64,000 bases of DNA from Gammaproteobacteria bacterium (GTDB lineage Bacteria; Pseudomonadota; Gammaproteobacteria; DSM-16500), in the NCBI GenBank assembly GCA_031291175.1, contig JARLJO010000064.1, positions 123,919-187,918 of the forward strand, written 5' to 3'. The notes below the pieces were generated by a model. The model did no database searches. It had not been told where the DNA came from and saw nothing but the letters and a program-made list of their open reading frames with translations. The position numbers and the translations under genes are program-made. How positions within the stretch are numbered: the first letter of the stretch is position 1; every line of letters begins with the position of its first letter. Shown piece after piece: positions 50,748 to 60,086 of this stretch.

Positions 50748-53102
50748 ATGAGCAAATCGCGCGCAGAATTAGAAAAAGAAGAAAAACTGATACGCGTTCA
50801 AAATCGTCTACAATCAAAAGAAAAATTAATCCTTATTCAAAATGAATTACTAAGTAAAGAAAACCCTTACAATCTGAAAAAAGCGACTAAAACTAACGTA
50901 AAAATAGTCCTGGACACCTTGTTCTACCTTATCCAGCACATTGACAGACTCGCTAACAACGAGAAGACGCTTTATGCCGCAGGCATTGCACCCGTCCATC
51001 TGGAAAATCATCCTCTAGGTAATGATCGCGAACCCTACCTCTTTGGATCCTTAATCGAAATATTCATCATGAGCTTTAATAATCTCAAAGCCGTCGGCAA
51101 TGACAAAGTCGCGCACTTTTGTAACTTATTAACTGGCAATTGCATTGATCAACGCACCCGAAAAGCCTTTGATTTTGGCTTGAAATTTGGGAACAGAGAA
51201 GCTCCCGCATGGCGGCCAAAACTCATCGACCTCATGAAACTGCTAGAAAATACCTCAATTGAAGGCTCTGTTGTCAAATTCGATAGCGGCGAATTCAAAA
51301 TGGAATTTGCGGTTGAAGCTGGAGGAGATAATGAAGTTGAAGAAGATGCCTATCTTAATTATCTTTTAGCCAAACCCAACAAAAAAAAATTATTAGACTT
51401 AGTTACGGCATTTTATCAAGATGACTTTATTATCACACCTGAAAATCGTAATACCGTCCTGAGAATCGTTGAACATTTCTGTTTTAAATCGCCCAATACT
51501 GCCGGCGAAGTGTTGCATCAGTATATTCATAAAAAAAGCAAAGAGTGCATTTCAAATTGCATTATTGAAAATGATGCTAATCCCCATATTACACAAGAAG
51601 CAAACGGCATACCTATCAACACATTATTCCGCGCCATTTCCAGCGGAGCTTCAGTAACACTGGTTTCTAATTTATTTGATTATGGTGCAGAAATAATTGA
51701 CGACATGGTAGTTGAAACCTATCTCGCCGCCATCTCAGAAGATAATAATAGTCAGGCGCTTTATGTTTTAATCAAAAACGATCCTGAGTTCGCTCAAGCA
51801 GTCTGCTCCGCACTAGATGACTTACCTAGAAAACCCGATGGAACCATTGCAGTCACAACCATTGATGGTAAACAAGAAAAACGAATACCTTATGTCGCGG
51901 CTAAACTAACACTGCTCAAAGCCATGGCAATCGCTGAAGATGAAGGCTGTCGTTTTACCTATAGCAAACTGGATAAAGAAATATTTTTAGCGGATTTAAT
52001 GAAAGAACTGAACGGTCTTGATACTCTAGAAAAATGTTTACGTTTTTACGATGATAATCGTATACGACAAATATTAGTTTATGAAAGAATGTTTAACAGA
52101 AGCTTACTTTCATTTCAAAGTTTATTTTCATTAAAAAAAGCTGTAGAGCAGCATACAAACTCAACAATAATCTTTATTGAAACATTACAACGAAAGATAT
52201 TACATTTGCTCGCCCCTATTCATTTTCAGCAAAAACCTGTTGCACGATACGTTGCGATTCAAACCGCCCTACAGCATCCCGTTTTTTTTCTCGGGCATGC
52301 GGCCAGAGGCGTTAATCCTTCATATGCTAAAAGGCTACAAGAAGAGCGCGGCACTGCCAGTGCTAAATTTAGCTTAAAAGCAGCGGCAAAAGAAATGGAT
52401 GATCCTCATGTCTTCAAATATTTAGGACAGGAAAATTTGCTAGATAAAGTCTTTGCTATTACGGAGCCACACAATCACAGCCGAGGTGAGGAGAAAAATA
52501 ACCATAAGCCGCCTTTCGCAGCAGCAAGCGCCGCTTCACAAGCGGCGGGTGTAAGATTATATACTAGTCAACCTCAATTAAAATCGAGTGCTTCAGGAGC
52601 ATCTGGCGCGCAACCAAAACCTAAAGTGAATCTCAATCCGCTTCTGGCCTATTATGCAAACAAGAAAGAGATCGATAAAAAAAATGGAAATCCTACAGAA
52701 CCCGCTAATGCTGGGGTGAAACAACAAACAGAAGCGACTGCCCAAAGCAAAAATGAAAAAGCTGTCACTCCTATTGATCCAACACGCGGTCAAATAAGTG
52801 CAATGCCTGTAAGCCAAACAAGACATGCAGAAGACGTCGAAGAATTAAAAAATAGCATGCCTCCCGCACCCGTAGAAGATGGTGTCAGTCAAGAAGCCGA
52901 GGTGCAGCCAGCCCAATCAAGCTCTGCTATAACATCACAACCAATGAAAGCTAGTATAATCCATCCATTGTGGGCACCACGAGCAACATCATCTGTCATG
53001 AGCAAGCCTTCGCCCATACCTGCACTGCAGACCACACAAGAAAGTACAGATTTTTATGATGACCTAGTCATCACAGACACCCCTTCACCTCGCAAGTCAT
53101 AA
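50748..53102 (+). CDS. Effector-like chimera of modules A and B
   Basis: 784 aa, unrecognised as a whole, soluble. Residues 1-35 are Lys/Glu-rich and probably coiled coil. Residues about 40-150 are module A, with IAPVHLENH at 80-88 and NCIDQRTR at 131-138, also found in the next two genes and at 57545. Residues about 200-535 match module B of the tandem pair (DAYLNYL, AFYQDDFIITPEN, VAAKLTLLKAMAIAEDEGCRF, LEKCLRFYDDN, ARYVAIQTALQHPVFFLGH). Residues 560-784 are low-complexity, rich in Ala, Pro, Ser and Gln, ending in an acidic/Ser-rich tail. The protein therefore joins the two families of the island. First gene of a three-gene operon. Confidence 0.75.
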   Translation: MSKSRAELEKEEKLIRVQNRLQSKEKLILIQNELLSKENPYNLKKATKTNVKIVLDTLFYLIQHIDRLANNEKTLYAAGIAPVHLENHPLGNDREPYLFGSLIEIFIMSFNNLKAVGNDKVAHFCNLLTGNCIDQRTRKAFDFGLKFGNREAPAWRPKLIDLMKLLENTSIEGSVVKFDSGEFKMEFAVEAGGDNEVEEDAYLNYLLAKPNKKKLLDLVTAFYQDDFIITPENRNTVLRIVEHFCFKSPNTAGEVLHQYIHKKSKECISNCIIENDANPHITQEANGIPINTLFRAISSGASVTLVSNLFDYGAEIIDDMVVETYLAAISEDNNSQALYVLIKNDPEFAQAVCSALDDLPRKPDGTIAVTTIDGKQEKRIPYVAAKLTLLKAMAIAEDEGCRFTYSKLDKEIFLADLMKELNGLDTLEKCLRFYDDNRIRQILVYERMFNRSLLSFQSLFSLKKAVEQHTNSTIIFIETLQRKILHLLAPIHFQQKPVARYVAIQTALQHPVFFLGHAARGVNPSYAKRLQEERGTASAKFSLKAAAKEMDDPHVFKYLGQENLLDKVFAITEPHNHSRGEEKNNHKPPFAAASAASQAAGVRLYTSQPQLKSSASGASGAQPKPKVNLNPLLAYYANKKEIDKKNGNPTEPANAGVKQQTEATAQSKNEKAVTPIDPTRGQISAMPVSQTRHAEDVEELKNSMPPAPVEDGVSQEAEVQPAQSSSAITSQPMKASIIHPLWAPRATSSVMSKPSPIPALQTTQESTDFYDDLVITDTPSPRKS

Positions 53103-53173
53103 TTTATGGGTGAAACAAGATCGACGAGCGTGAAGAGCATTAACTTATTAAAGCTACCAAGGTGAATAATACG

Positions 53174-53908
53174 ATGTCTACAACCCGTAATGATTTTAAA
53201 GTTTCATTAAAAAGCATCCAGCAAGAAGCATTGAGCCCAGAAAACACTTATCAATTGACCAAGGAAGAAGCCAACAATTTAAAAGTGGTGCTTAATACCT
53301 TCCTCTATCTCATTGATCATCTTGATGATAAAGAAATCATTTATGGAGGTTGTCATTTTCCTGCTGGCACAGACATTGCTCCAATTCACCTGGAAAATCA
53401 CCCATCAGGGAAATTACGCGAAAAAGTCCTGAGCGACGCTCTTTTTGGTACTTTTATTTTTTGCTTTAATGGCTTAAAAGACATGGGCCATGAACCCATT
53501 AAAATTTTTTGCAGCAAAATGACAGGTTACTGCGTTGAAGACCGGACTCGAAAACCATTTAATTATGCAACCAGCCTTATCCTTGGACTAGATGAAGCAG
53601 AAGTGGCCCAGGCAGAAAGCAGCTCACGACCCGTTACACGATCCATTCCCGCTCAAAGTACCGGTGGATTTGGCTTATTCAGAGGATATGCACAAACTTT
53701 ATTGCAATTTTTCAACAAATCCATTGAAGGCTTAGGTGTTACTACTTTATTAGAATTCAATCTGAATTACCCTCAATCCCAAACCCAAAATTCGATTAGA
53801 GCGCTAAACTCACATTATCCTTTTTTTAATTCTCACCAAGTTGATTCGCCTACAATACCTGATGATAATTTAGAAAATGAAATGAAGTCAGAACACAAAT
53901 TACAATGA
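53174..53908 (+). CDS. Short module A protein
   Basis: 244 aa from the ATG at 53174; the frame opens at a GTG at 53162, but AAGGTG, which overlaps that GTG, is well placed as ribosome site for the ATG. Residues 1-135 are module A (IAPIHLENH at 68-76, YCVEDRTR at 119-126, FN.L...G spacing conserved). The rest is short, Ser/Gln-rich and not recognised. It lacks module B or C, so it is either a minimal stand-alone version or a truncated paralogue; the frame is intact. Second gene of the operon, 71 nt after the first and 61 nt before the third. Confidence 0.72.
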   Translation: MSTTRNDFKVSLKSIQQEALSPENTYQLTKEEANNLKVVLNTFLYLIDHLDDKEIIYGGCHFPAGTDIAPIHLENHPSGKLREKVLSDALFGTFIFCFNGLKDMGHEPIKIFCSKMTGYCVEDRTRKPFNYATSLILGLDEAEVAQAESSSRPVTRSIPAQSTGGFGLFRGYAQTLLQFFNKSIEGLGVTTLLEFNLNYPQSQTQNSIRALNSHYPFFNSHQVDSPTIPDDNLENEMKSEHKLQ

Positions 53909-53969
53909 ATATAGAAAGCGATACTTAATCTTGATAGAAACCAGCAAATAGCGTGGGTGAAATTTAAAA

Positions 53970-56309
53970 ATGAGAACCAGAGAAGCGTTACTACAACAAT
54001 TACACGCTATTCAAAAAGAATCTCTCTCACCTGAAAATCCTTTTCATCTATCAAGATATGACATTAGCAACCTCACCACCGTCATCACAACGATGGTTCA
54101 TATTGTCGAAAACATTGATCAAATCAAACATTATCGTAATCTTTATTCCCACTGGGGAATTGCACCCATCCATCTTGAAAATCACTGTCAAAGGGAATTT
54201 AAATTTGAAATCGACCTTGAACGCACTTTATTCAATGCATTGATTGAACCTTTCATTGATAACTACAGCAAACTAAAGGCGGCGGGATTGGCTCATATAC
54301 AACAGTATTGCAGTAGTTTCGATGGTTATTGCATTGATGCTCGTACCCGCCGGGCTTTTGAATATGCGTATCAAATCGAAAATGGCACAGCATTTACTGT
54401 CATCATCAATCAATGTAAGGCAAAACTTCCCACTACAACAACTCACGCAAGCTATTGCTGGATATTAGCAGCTATTATCAGCGATCAATGGGGAAAAGCA
54501 TTCAGAGCAGATGAAGGCGAAAATGCTTATGCCAAATTTGATGGAGCATTTGATTTTGGTAGCGTGCCATTGATAGACACCTATCTCAGAAATGTATTAT
54601 CTACCGTTCCCAGCAGCGATTATTTATTAGCATACAAAAGTGTGCCTACCTATTTATTAGGCGTGTATTTTAAAATTATTTTCGACCAGCCTGAGATCAT
54701 AGAACAACACATGTTTGACGATTCTTTTTTTCACGAAGCAAAAAGAGAAGAAAACGTCTCTAAAAAATTCCGAAGCCTGCGGTTCTCTTATCAGCAGTTT
54801 TTTGACGATTTCATACTGGAGCAATATAAAACTCTTTTTGATATGACCAGACAAGGAATACTAAAACCCACCGTTATCAAAAATTTATTTAAAAATCTCT
54901 CTATTGCCATGCTATTAAAACTCTGGAAAAATCCCGAGTTCACACAATTACTCCTGGCGGTTCCAAACCCCCACTATGAGCATTTGTTTGAAGGCATATT
55001 GGAATTGATTAAACCTGACAATAAAGCGTTAAGAGAATTTTTCCATACACCTTTATATCGTCAAAATACAGTTATTCATTTCGCTGCCAAAACCAACAAC
55101 CCTGCCCTATTAGAAGAGACCATTCAACTCGCATTGCCTCACGAAATTGAGATTTGGGCCCCTAATCAAGATGGCGATTCGGCAGTTGTCGTCGCCGTTA
55201 AAGACCAGCAATGGAATTGCATTGCCCCTTTCCTGGCGAATGAAAAAATACCTGAAATGCAAGCAGCAAGAATGGAAGAGCTAGGAAAAGCATTAGTCTA
55301 TGTCGCACATCTTTCAGAATGGCAACACGTAAAAACAATCATTGCAGCAGGCGCAAGAACGCATCACTTTCATCCTGAGACTCATTATAGCGTTGTTCAT
55401 TACGCCTTATTAAGAAACGAAACCGGCATTTTAGATAGCCAAGTAGTAGCTAAAGCTAACCTCAATCAATGCGATCCTGCAAATCCTTCCAGCATCACAC
55501 CATTAATTTGCGCAGTAAGAGAATACAAAGTAACACTGGATACGCTCGCCTATTTCTTAACAAATCCAGGCATTGAGCCAAATACCAAAATAGCGGGAGA
55601 AAGCGCGTTATTCATCGCCGCACGCACTAATCAAGTCACTAAATTAGTCGCCCTCCTTTCTCTTCCCAATATTGATGCTGTCTCCGCACGTCTCCCCGGG
55701 GATGGCTTAACAGCACTGCAAATTGCAGAAAAAAATAATCATCCGCACGTCCAAAATATTTTAAAACTCTACGCTTTGATTAACCGTCTACTGGATAATC
55801 AACTACTTCCCTGTGAAGATACTAGATTCCTGCATCGCATCAAACCCGAACTCATTGAAGATTTATTCGATGCTGTGACGCAAAACCGGGAAGCCAAAGA
55901 AGAAAATAAAAATCGTGCGCAATTTATTTTGCACGAATGCATCAGGCACCTGCTTCAGGCCGTCCCTCAAAAGCCATTAGCTCATCTTAGCCTGTCTTTT
56001 ATAGGGGATGCTTATACCCCAACCACAAGAGCACTCAATCAATTATTTCAATTTATTCATGTCAGTACCGAACCTGACGCGTATGCATGGCAAAATGAAC
56101 TGAGGCAAGAAGCCTTAAAACAGCTAGAAATCGCAGCTGAAGCTTATGAAAGCATTGATCAAAAGCAAGTCTTACTTGAAAATGCCCGAAAGGAACCCTT
56201 ATTTTCAGAACATCGATCTTCCTTTTTCCTATTCAAGATCGGCAGAACCGATGCTCAAATTAAAATTGATGGTATTTTAGATCGTACCGTTAAAAAATTA
56301 GCTAAATAA
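53970..56309 (+). CDS. Effector-like module A plus ankyrin-type module C protein
   Basis: 779 aa. Module A is at residues 1-135 (IAPIHLENH 64-72, YCIDARTR 120-127). Module C follows: SYCWI at 161-165, a helical region with FILEQY..L and LLKLWKNPEF, then ankyrin-like repeats at about 355-600 (TVIHFAAKTNNPALLEE, GDSAVVVAVKDQQWN, SALFIAARTNQVTKLVALL, GDGLTALQIAEKNNHPHVQNILKL). The C-terminal tail HRSSFFLFKIGRTDAQIKID is at 748-767, shared with 57545 and 60087. Ankyrin repeats usually bind proteins. No signal peptide. Third gene of the operon; its ribosome site is weak (GGGTGA about 10 nt upstream). Confidence 0.78.
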   Translation: MRTREALLQQLHAIQKESLSPENPFHLSRYDISNLTTVITTMVHIVENIDQIKHYRNLYSHWGIAPIHLENHCQREFKFEIDLERTLFNALIEPFIDNYSKLKAAGLAHIQQYCSSFDGYCIDARTRRAFEYAYQIENGTAFTVIINQCKAKLPTTTTHASYCWILAAIISDQWGKAFRADEGENAYAKFDGAFDFGSVPLIDTYLRNVLSTVPSSDYLLAYKSVPTYLLGVYFKIIFDQPEIIEQHMFDDSFFHEAKREENVSKKFRSLRFSYQQFFDDFILEQYKTLFDMTRQGILKPTVIKNLFKNLSIAMLLKLWKNPEFTQLLLAVPNPHYEHLFEGILELIKPDNKALREFFHTPLYRQNTVIHFAAKTNNPALLEETIQLALPHEIEIWAPNQDGDSAVVVAVKDQQWNCIAPFLANEKIPEMQAARMEELGKALVYVAHLSEWQHVKTIIAAGARTHHFHPETHYSVVHYALLRNETGILDSQVVAKANLNQCDPANPSSITPLICAVREYKVTLDTLAYFLTNPGIEPNTKIAGESALFIAARTNQVTKLVALLSLPNIDAVSARLPGDGLTALQIAEKNNHPHVQNILKLYALINRLLDNQLLPCEDTRFLHRIKPELIEDLFDAVTQNREAKEENKNRAQFILHECIRHLLQAVPQKPLAHLSLSFIGDAYTPTTRALNQLFQFIHVSTEPDAYAWQNELRQEALKQLEIAAEAYESIDQKQVLLENARKEPLFSEHRSSFFLFKIGRTDAQIKIDGILDRTVKKLAK

Positions 56310-56403
56310 ATCACTTACTTAAAAAAGCCGCTGAATTTGATTTACCAAGATAAAAAGCAAACCTCCGCCCCCTCCCTAAAAATTATTAAAAATAGGCTAA
56401 ACC

Positions 56404-56435
56404 CTAAGATTTTCTTAAGCTTTTCCCTGTATTAT
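56404..56435 (+). promoter_or_regulatory. PmrA-like box and -10 element, island unit 4 (chitinase operon)
   Basis: CTAAG at 56404 and TTAAG at 56415, 11 bp apart (CCTAAGATTTTCTTAAGCTT), then 11 nt to TATTAT (56430-56435). The first half-site has C instead of T at the first base. Confidence 0.72.
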
Positions 56436-56491
56436 TCAATAACAAATTAATAAAAAGACGATCCATATAACGCAGATAAACGGGGTAAAAA

Positions 56492-57532
56492 GTGGGTTTA
56501 AATAAGTCCAATTTACATTCAATCCTTTTTCTAACGATTAGTAGCCTGTTAGCAAACCAAACCGCTATGGCTGCCTTATCAATTGAACCAACTCAAACCT
56601 ATACTGTCAGCCCTTATGCCGACCTGACACTGAATGTTCATTGGGATGCCACACAAAAAGATCTGGCTCCCGCTGATCTTAGCGAAATAAGCCAAGCCTC
56701 CAGCGCAAACAGTTTTCATTTAGCGTTTATCACGGATGCTGGCACATGCGATCCAGCTTGGGGCGGTCAAGCTGCCTATGCTGTCAACACAGCCTGGGGC
56801 AAACGCATGATAGACACCATGCACTCAAATAAATTAAACGTTGTCATCGCATTCGGTGGCGCAACTGGTAATGATATTTCGTTAGCGTGCAGCACAACGC
56901 AACTGGTGAGTGCTTACGAAAAAGTGATTAACACCTATCAAGCTGATGCCATCGATTTTGATATTGAGAATGGCACAGCGAATATCGAAAAAATCATGAC
57001 GGCGCTAAAACAAATTCAACATAGCCATCCCAATTTGCCCATTAGCTTTACCCTACCTGTTATGCCAGAAGGGCTGGCCAGCGTAGGTAGAGAGGCGATT
57101 AAAACCGCAGCCAGCAATGATCTCGACTTTACAGTGAATATTATGGCAATGGACTACGGCCCCTCTTACAACGGCGATATGGGGCAATATGCTATTGTGG
57201 CTGCCACCAATTTATTTGATTTTCTTAAAAGTCTTTATCCACAAAAAACAAATGACCGCATCTGGCACATGATCGAAGTGACCCCCATGATTGGTGTTAA
57301 CGATGTGAGTACTGAACAATTTACTTTGCAAAATGTGGATACCCTTTCTCAGTTTGCAAAACAAAAAGGTCTAAAAAGCTTATCGTTTTGGTCTCTATCG
57401 CGCGACTTCCCTTGTGCTGATAAATGGACAAATACGAATTGCAGCAGCAATAACTTACAGACAAACGCTTATGAATATACCAGACAATTCATGAAACAAA
57501 CTGCACTCAAAATCAATCATATAAATTTATAA
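56492..57532 (+). CDS. Secreted GH18-family chitinase-like glycosidase
   Basis: 346 aa, starting at GTG 56492. An N-terminal signal peptide (about residues 1-27: hydrophobic LHSILFLTISSLLANQ, then AMA) directs export. A compact glycoside hydrolase family 18 domain follows, with the catalytic DxxDxDxE signature in AIDFDIENG (about residues 154-162) and the later MAMDYG strand. Family GH18 hydrolyses chitin and related beta-1,4-GlcNAc polymers with the Glu as acid. It is the first gene of a two-gene unit, 12 nt before an ankyrin-type gene, and carries the same box-type promoter as the effector-like genes. Legionella secretes a GH18 chitinase by type II secretion, so Sec/T2SS export is likely here; a chitin-binding domain is absent. 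Confidence 0.88.
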   Translation: MGLNKSNLHSILFLTISSLLANQTAMAALSIEPTQTYTVSPYADLTLNVHWDATQKDLAPADLSEISQASSANSFHLAFITDAGTCDPAWGGQAAYAVNTAWGKRMIDTMHSNKLNVVIAFGGATGNDISLACSTTQLVSAYEKVINTYQADAIDFDIENGTANIEKIMTALKQIQHSHPNLPISFTLPVMPEGLASVGREAIKTAASNDLDFTVNIMAMDYGPSYNGDMGQYAIVAATNLFDFLKSLYPQKTNDRIWHMIEVTPMIGVNDVSTEQFTLQNVDTLSQFAKQKGLKSLSFWSLSRDFPCADKWTNTNCSSNNLQTNAYEYTRQFMKQTALKINHINL

Positions 57533-57544
57533 GAGAGATAAAAC

Positions 57545-59983
57545 ATGCAAAATCGAGCGGAATTAAAAGCAGAATTAGTCTTGATTCGCGACAATGCTTT
57601 GAGCGCAGGAAATCCTCATAAATTAGATTACTCTGAAAAGAGTCACTTACAAATAGTAATTAAGACATTAATCTATCTTTTAGATAATATGGATCGTCTC
57701 AGAGATTATGGTAACTGCTATTTTAATGATGGCGCTGGCATTGCTCCCATCCATCTTGAAAACTATATGAAACATGGTCGCATTCTAAGGGGAGAAGAAT
57801 GCGAAATTGCTATTACCAGCTCACTCATTAAATTATTTATTAGCATTTTTAATAATTTACGAGGAATAGACCTAGGAGAAGGCAGTGAGCATGTCAAGAT
57901 CTTTTGCGGCAAATTGAATGCTTACTGCATTGACGCCAGAACACGAGAAGCGTTTGAATACGGCCTTAAGTTTGCGGCCAATATGCCTTTTACTGATATG
58001 TTCAACTTCAGTATTAAAAAACTTGCGCCTGTCAATCAAGGTAGCTATTGCTGGATCACAGCCGCCGTGCTCAACAATATTTGGTTAAAAGACTACACTC
58101 CTGACAAAGGCGAACATGCGATAGCAAAAAAACCCGGTCGCATAGACGCAAGCGCTTTTGGCTTAGATAGACCCGCTCAACCCGAAGAAAAAAAAGACGA
58201 TGCTGAGGCAGAAATACTCGATGAAGATGGTCAACCAATCTACGGTTTGATTAATCAATACTTAAGAGCAACCAGTTGTTACACGCCAAATAATGACTTT
58301 CTGGTTGCTTACAAAAGTGTTAAGCCTGAAATGCGTGAAACTTATTTTAAAATTATTCTCTCTCAACGAGAATTTGTTAAAAAGAATATTTTTGTGCTGA
58401 AACCTTTGCCCGCAGATAAGCAAGGTAAGCCAGCGGCGGTCAGATACAATGCAATGCGTCTATCCGTCCAAATAGATTATGATGAATTCATCTTAGAACA
58501 ATACCTGACCTTAATCGCCATGACAAACAAGGGCGATATTCCCAAAACCGTCCTCAAAAATTTCATTAGCACTACCTCACCCATCGTACTGCTTAAAATC
58601 TGGAAAAAGCCAGAGTTCGCAGCCATTATACGTAACAATGAGAATAAAGAATGCGCCGCAATCTTAGTGGAAGCGTTTCTTTTAGGAATGGAAACCGACA
58701 AAAAATATCTAAAAGAATTTTTTGAAACACCATTGACTACAGGTGAAACAATCATCCATTTTGTCACTCAATCCAACAGTGCTGACCTAGTAGGAAAGGC
58801 CATTCAAACAGCCATCGCTGGAAATATTGATATATGGCAACCAAATAGTGAAGGCGACTCTCCCATTGTCTATGCAGTCAAACATGAACTCTGGGAAGCG
58901 GTTACTCCACTGATATTAAACAATCCTGAAGAAGAAAAAGCGGAAGACCCAGAGCAAGAAGCAACAAAGAAAATGGAATACGGCAAAGCGCTATTGTGTA
59001 CAACAGCGCATGCTCAGTGGAATATTAGCATTCAACTCATTAATGCTGGTGCACAAGCTAACATCTTCAATCCTGGAGACTCCTCTAGTGCATTACATCT
59101 TGTAACACTAGGAAATAACCCTGACATGATTGATTTGCTCTTAAGCAAAGGAGCCGATATCAATCAAGCTAAACCAACCGTATCAAAAGCACCTACAGCC
59201 TTAGTGACAGCAGCTAGCTCTCGTGATGTCACTGTGGATACGATGATTCATATTTTGTTTTCTCCTGGCCTCGATATCAACCGCCATAATCAAGGTGTAC
59301 AAGCATTAGCTGGTGCCGCAATGCAGGATAATACGGAGAAAATGATTCATTTATTAACGACAGGTGTCAATGTAGATGCCACACTAACTTCTTTAAAAGG
59401 TGATGCGCCGCAAAATGCGACAAATATTTTAAACTTATTTTTATTCATAAAAAGATTATTAGCAAACCAACTTCAAGACAAATTAGATACCCGTTTTTTA
59501 GCTAACATAGAAAAGCGGACTCTGACAGAAATATTTTCTTTAGCCTTATCCACTGGCCAATACCCTCATTTGCAAATTAACAAAGCAAGACACATTCTCA
59601 ATAGAGCATATAACCATGCTCATGCTAATGACGATGATAACAACCCTTTAAGTTTTAATGAACGTGAATACGAAACAACTACTGCAGTACTCAATAATCT
59701 ATTAACAGTGGCACATAACAGCTCTAACGATAATCAGAGATACGAGTGGCAAGGACAGATACGAAATGGCGGATATGAGCAACTTGAAGCTGCCGTAGAT
59801 GCTGAACATGATCTCTTGAAGAAAAAAGAATTGCTGGTGAAAGCAAGAAGTGAAGTTATATTTTCCGAACATCGTTCACAGTTTTTTCTGTTTAGATTTG
59901 GCAGAACTGGCGCTCAAATCAAGATAGATGACAAGCTAAAAGTAATAGATGATGCCATTAAAGCGGCAGCAAGACCCGGCTAA
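57545..59983 (+). CDS. Effector-like module A plus ankyrin-type module C protein
   Basis: 812 aa, close in plan to the gene at 53970. Module A has IAPIHLENY (66-74) and YCIDARTR (127-134). Module C has SYCWI (167-171), FILEQYLTLIAM, LLKIWKKPEF, ankyrin-like repeats (about 395-620, e.g. ALHLVTLGNNPDMIDLLLSKGADINQ, the best ankyrin unit of the island), and the C-terminal tail HRSQFFLFRFGRTGAQIKID (776-795). No signal peptide or membrane helix. It lies 12 nt after the chitinase with GAGAGA as ribosome site, so the two are co-transcribed. Probably delivered by a specialised secretion system, in contrast to the Sec-dependent chitinase; inference. Confidence 0.8.
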   Translation: MQNRAELKAELVLIRDNALSAGNPHKLDYSEKSHLQIVIKTLIYLLDNMDRLRDYGNCYFNDGAGIAPIHLENYMKHGRILRGEECEIAITSSLIKLFISIFNNLRGIDLGEGSEHVKIFCGKLNAYCIDARTREAFEYGLKFAANMPFTDMFNFSIKKLAPVNQGSYCWITAAVLNNIWLKDYTPDKGEHAIAKKPGRIDASAFGLDRPAQPEEKKDDAEAEILDEDGQPIYGLINQYLRATSCYTPNNDFLVAYKSVKPEMRETYFKIILSQREFVKKNIFVLKPLPADKQGKPAAVRYNAMRLSVQIDYDEFILEQYLTLIAMTNKGDIPKTVLKNFISTTSPIVLLKIWKKPEFAAIIRNNENKECAAILVEAFLLGMETDKKYLKEFFETPLTTGETIIHFVTQSNSADLVGKAIQTAIAGNIDIWQPNSEGDSPIVYAVKHELWEAVTPLILNNPEEEKAEDPEQEATKKMEYGKALLCTTAHAQWNISIQLINAGAQANIFNPGDSSSALHLVTLGNNPDMIDLLLSKGADINQAKPTVSKAPTALVTAASSRDVTVDTMIHILFSPGLDINRHNQGVQALAGAAMQDNTEKMIHLLTTGVNVDATLTSLKGDAPQNATNILNLFLFIKRLLANQLQDKLDTRFLANIEKRTLTEIFSLALSTGQYPHLQINKARHILNRAYNHAHANDDDNNPLSFNEREYETTTAVLNNLLTVAHNSSNDNQRYEWQGQIRNGGYEQLEAAVDAEHDLLKKKELLVKARSEVIFSEHRSQFFLFRFGRTGAQIKIDDKLKVIDDAIKAAARPG

Positions 59984-59997
59984 CCCAGAGGATGAGG

Positions 59998-60029
59998 TTA
60001 ATATTTTCTTAAGCTTCATCCAGTACTAT
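59998..60029 (+). promoter_or_regulatory. PmrA-like box and -10 element, island unit 5
   Basis: TTAAT at 59998 and TTAAG at 60009, 11 bp apart (GTTAATATTTTCTTAAGCTT), then 11 nt to TACTAT (60024-60029). The first half-site reads TTAATATT, identical to the PmrA half-site consensus as I know it. It starts 15 nt after the stop of the preceding gene. Confidence 0.78.
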
Positions 60030-60086
60030 ACGTTATTAAATAGCTTATGCTGACAAAACTGAAACCTACAAAGAGAGTGACTAACA

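Noticed and set aside
57995..58060. Papain-like protease active site (NQGSYCWITAA)
   Set aside because: The Q-to-Cys spacing is shorter than in papain-like enzymes, and I could not find a conserved downstream His and Asn shared by the three module C proteins.
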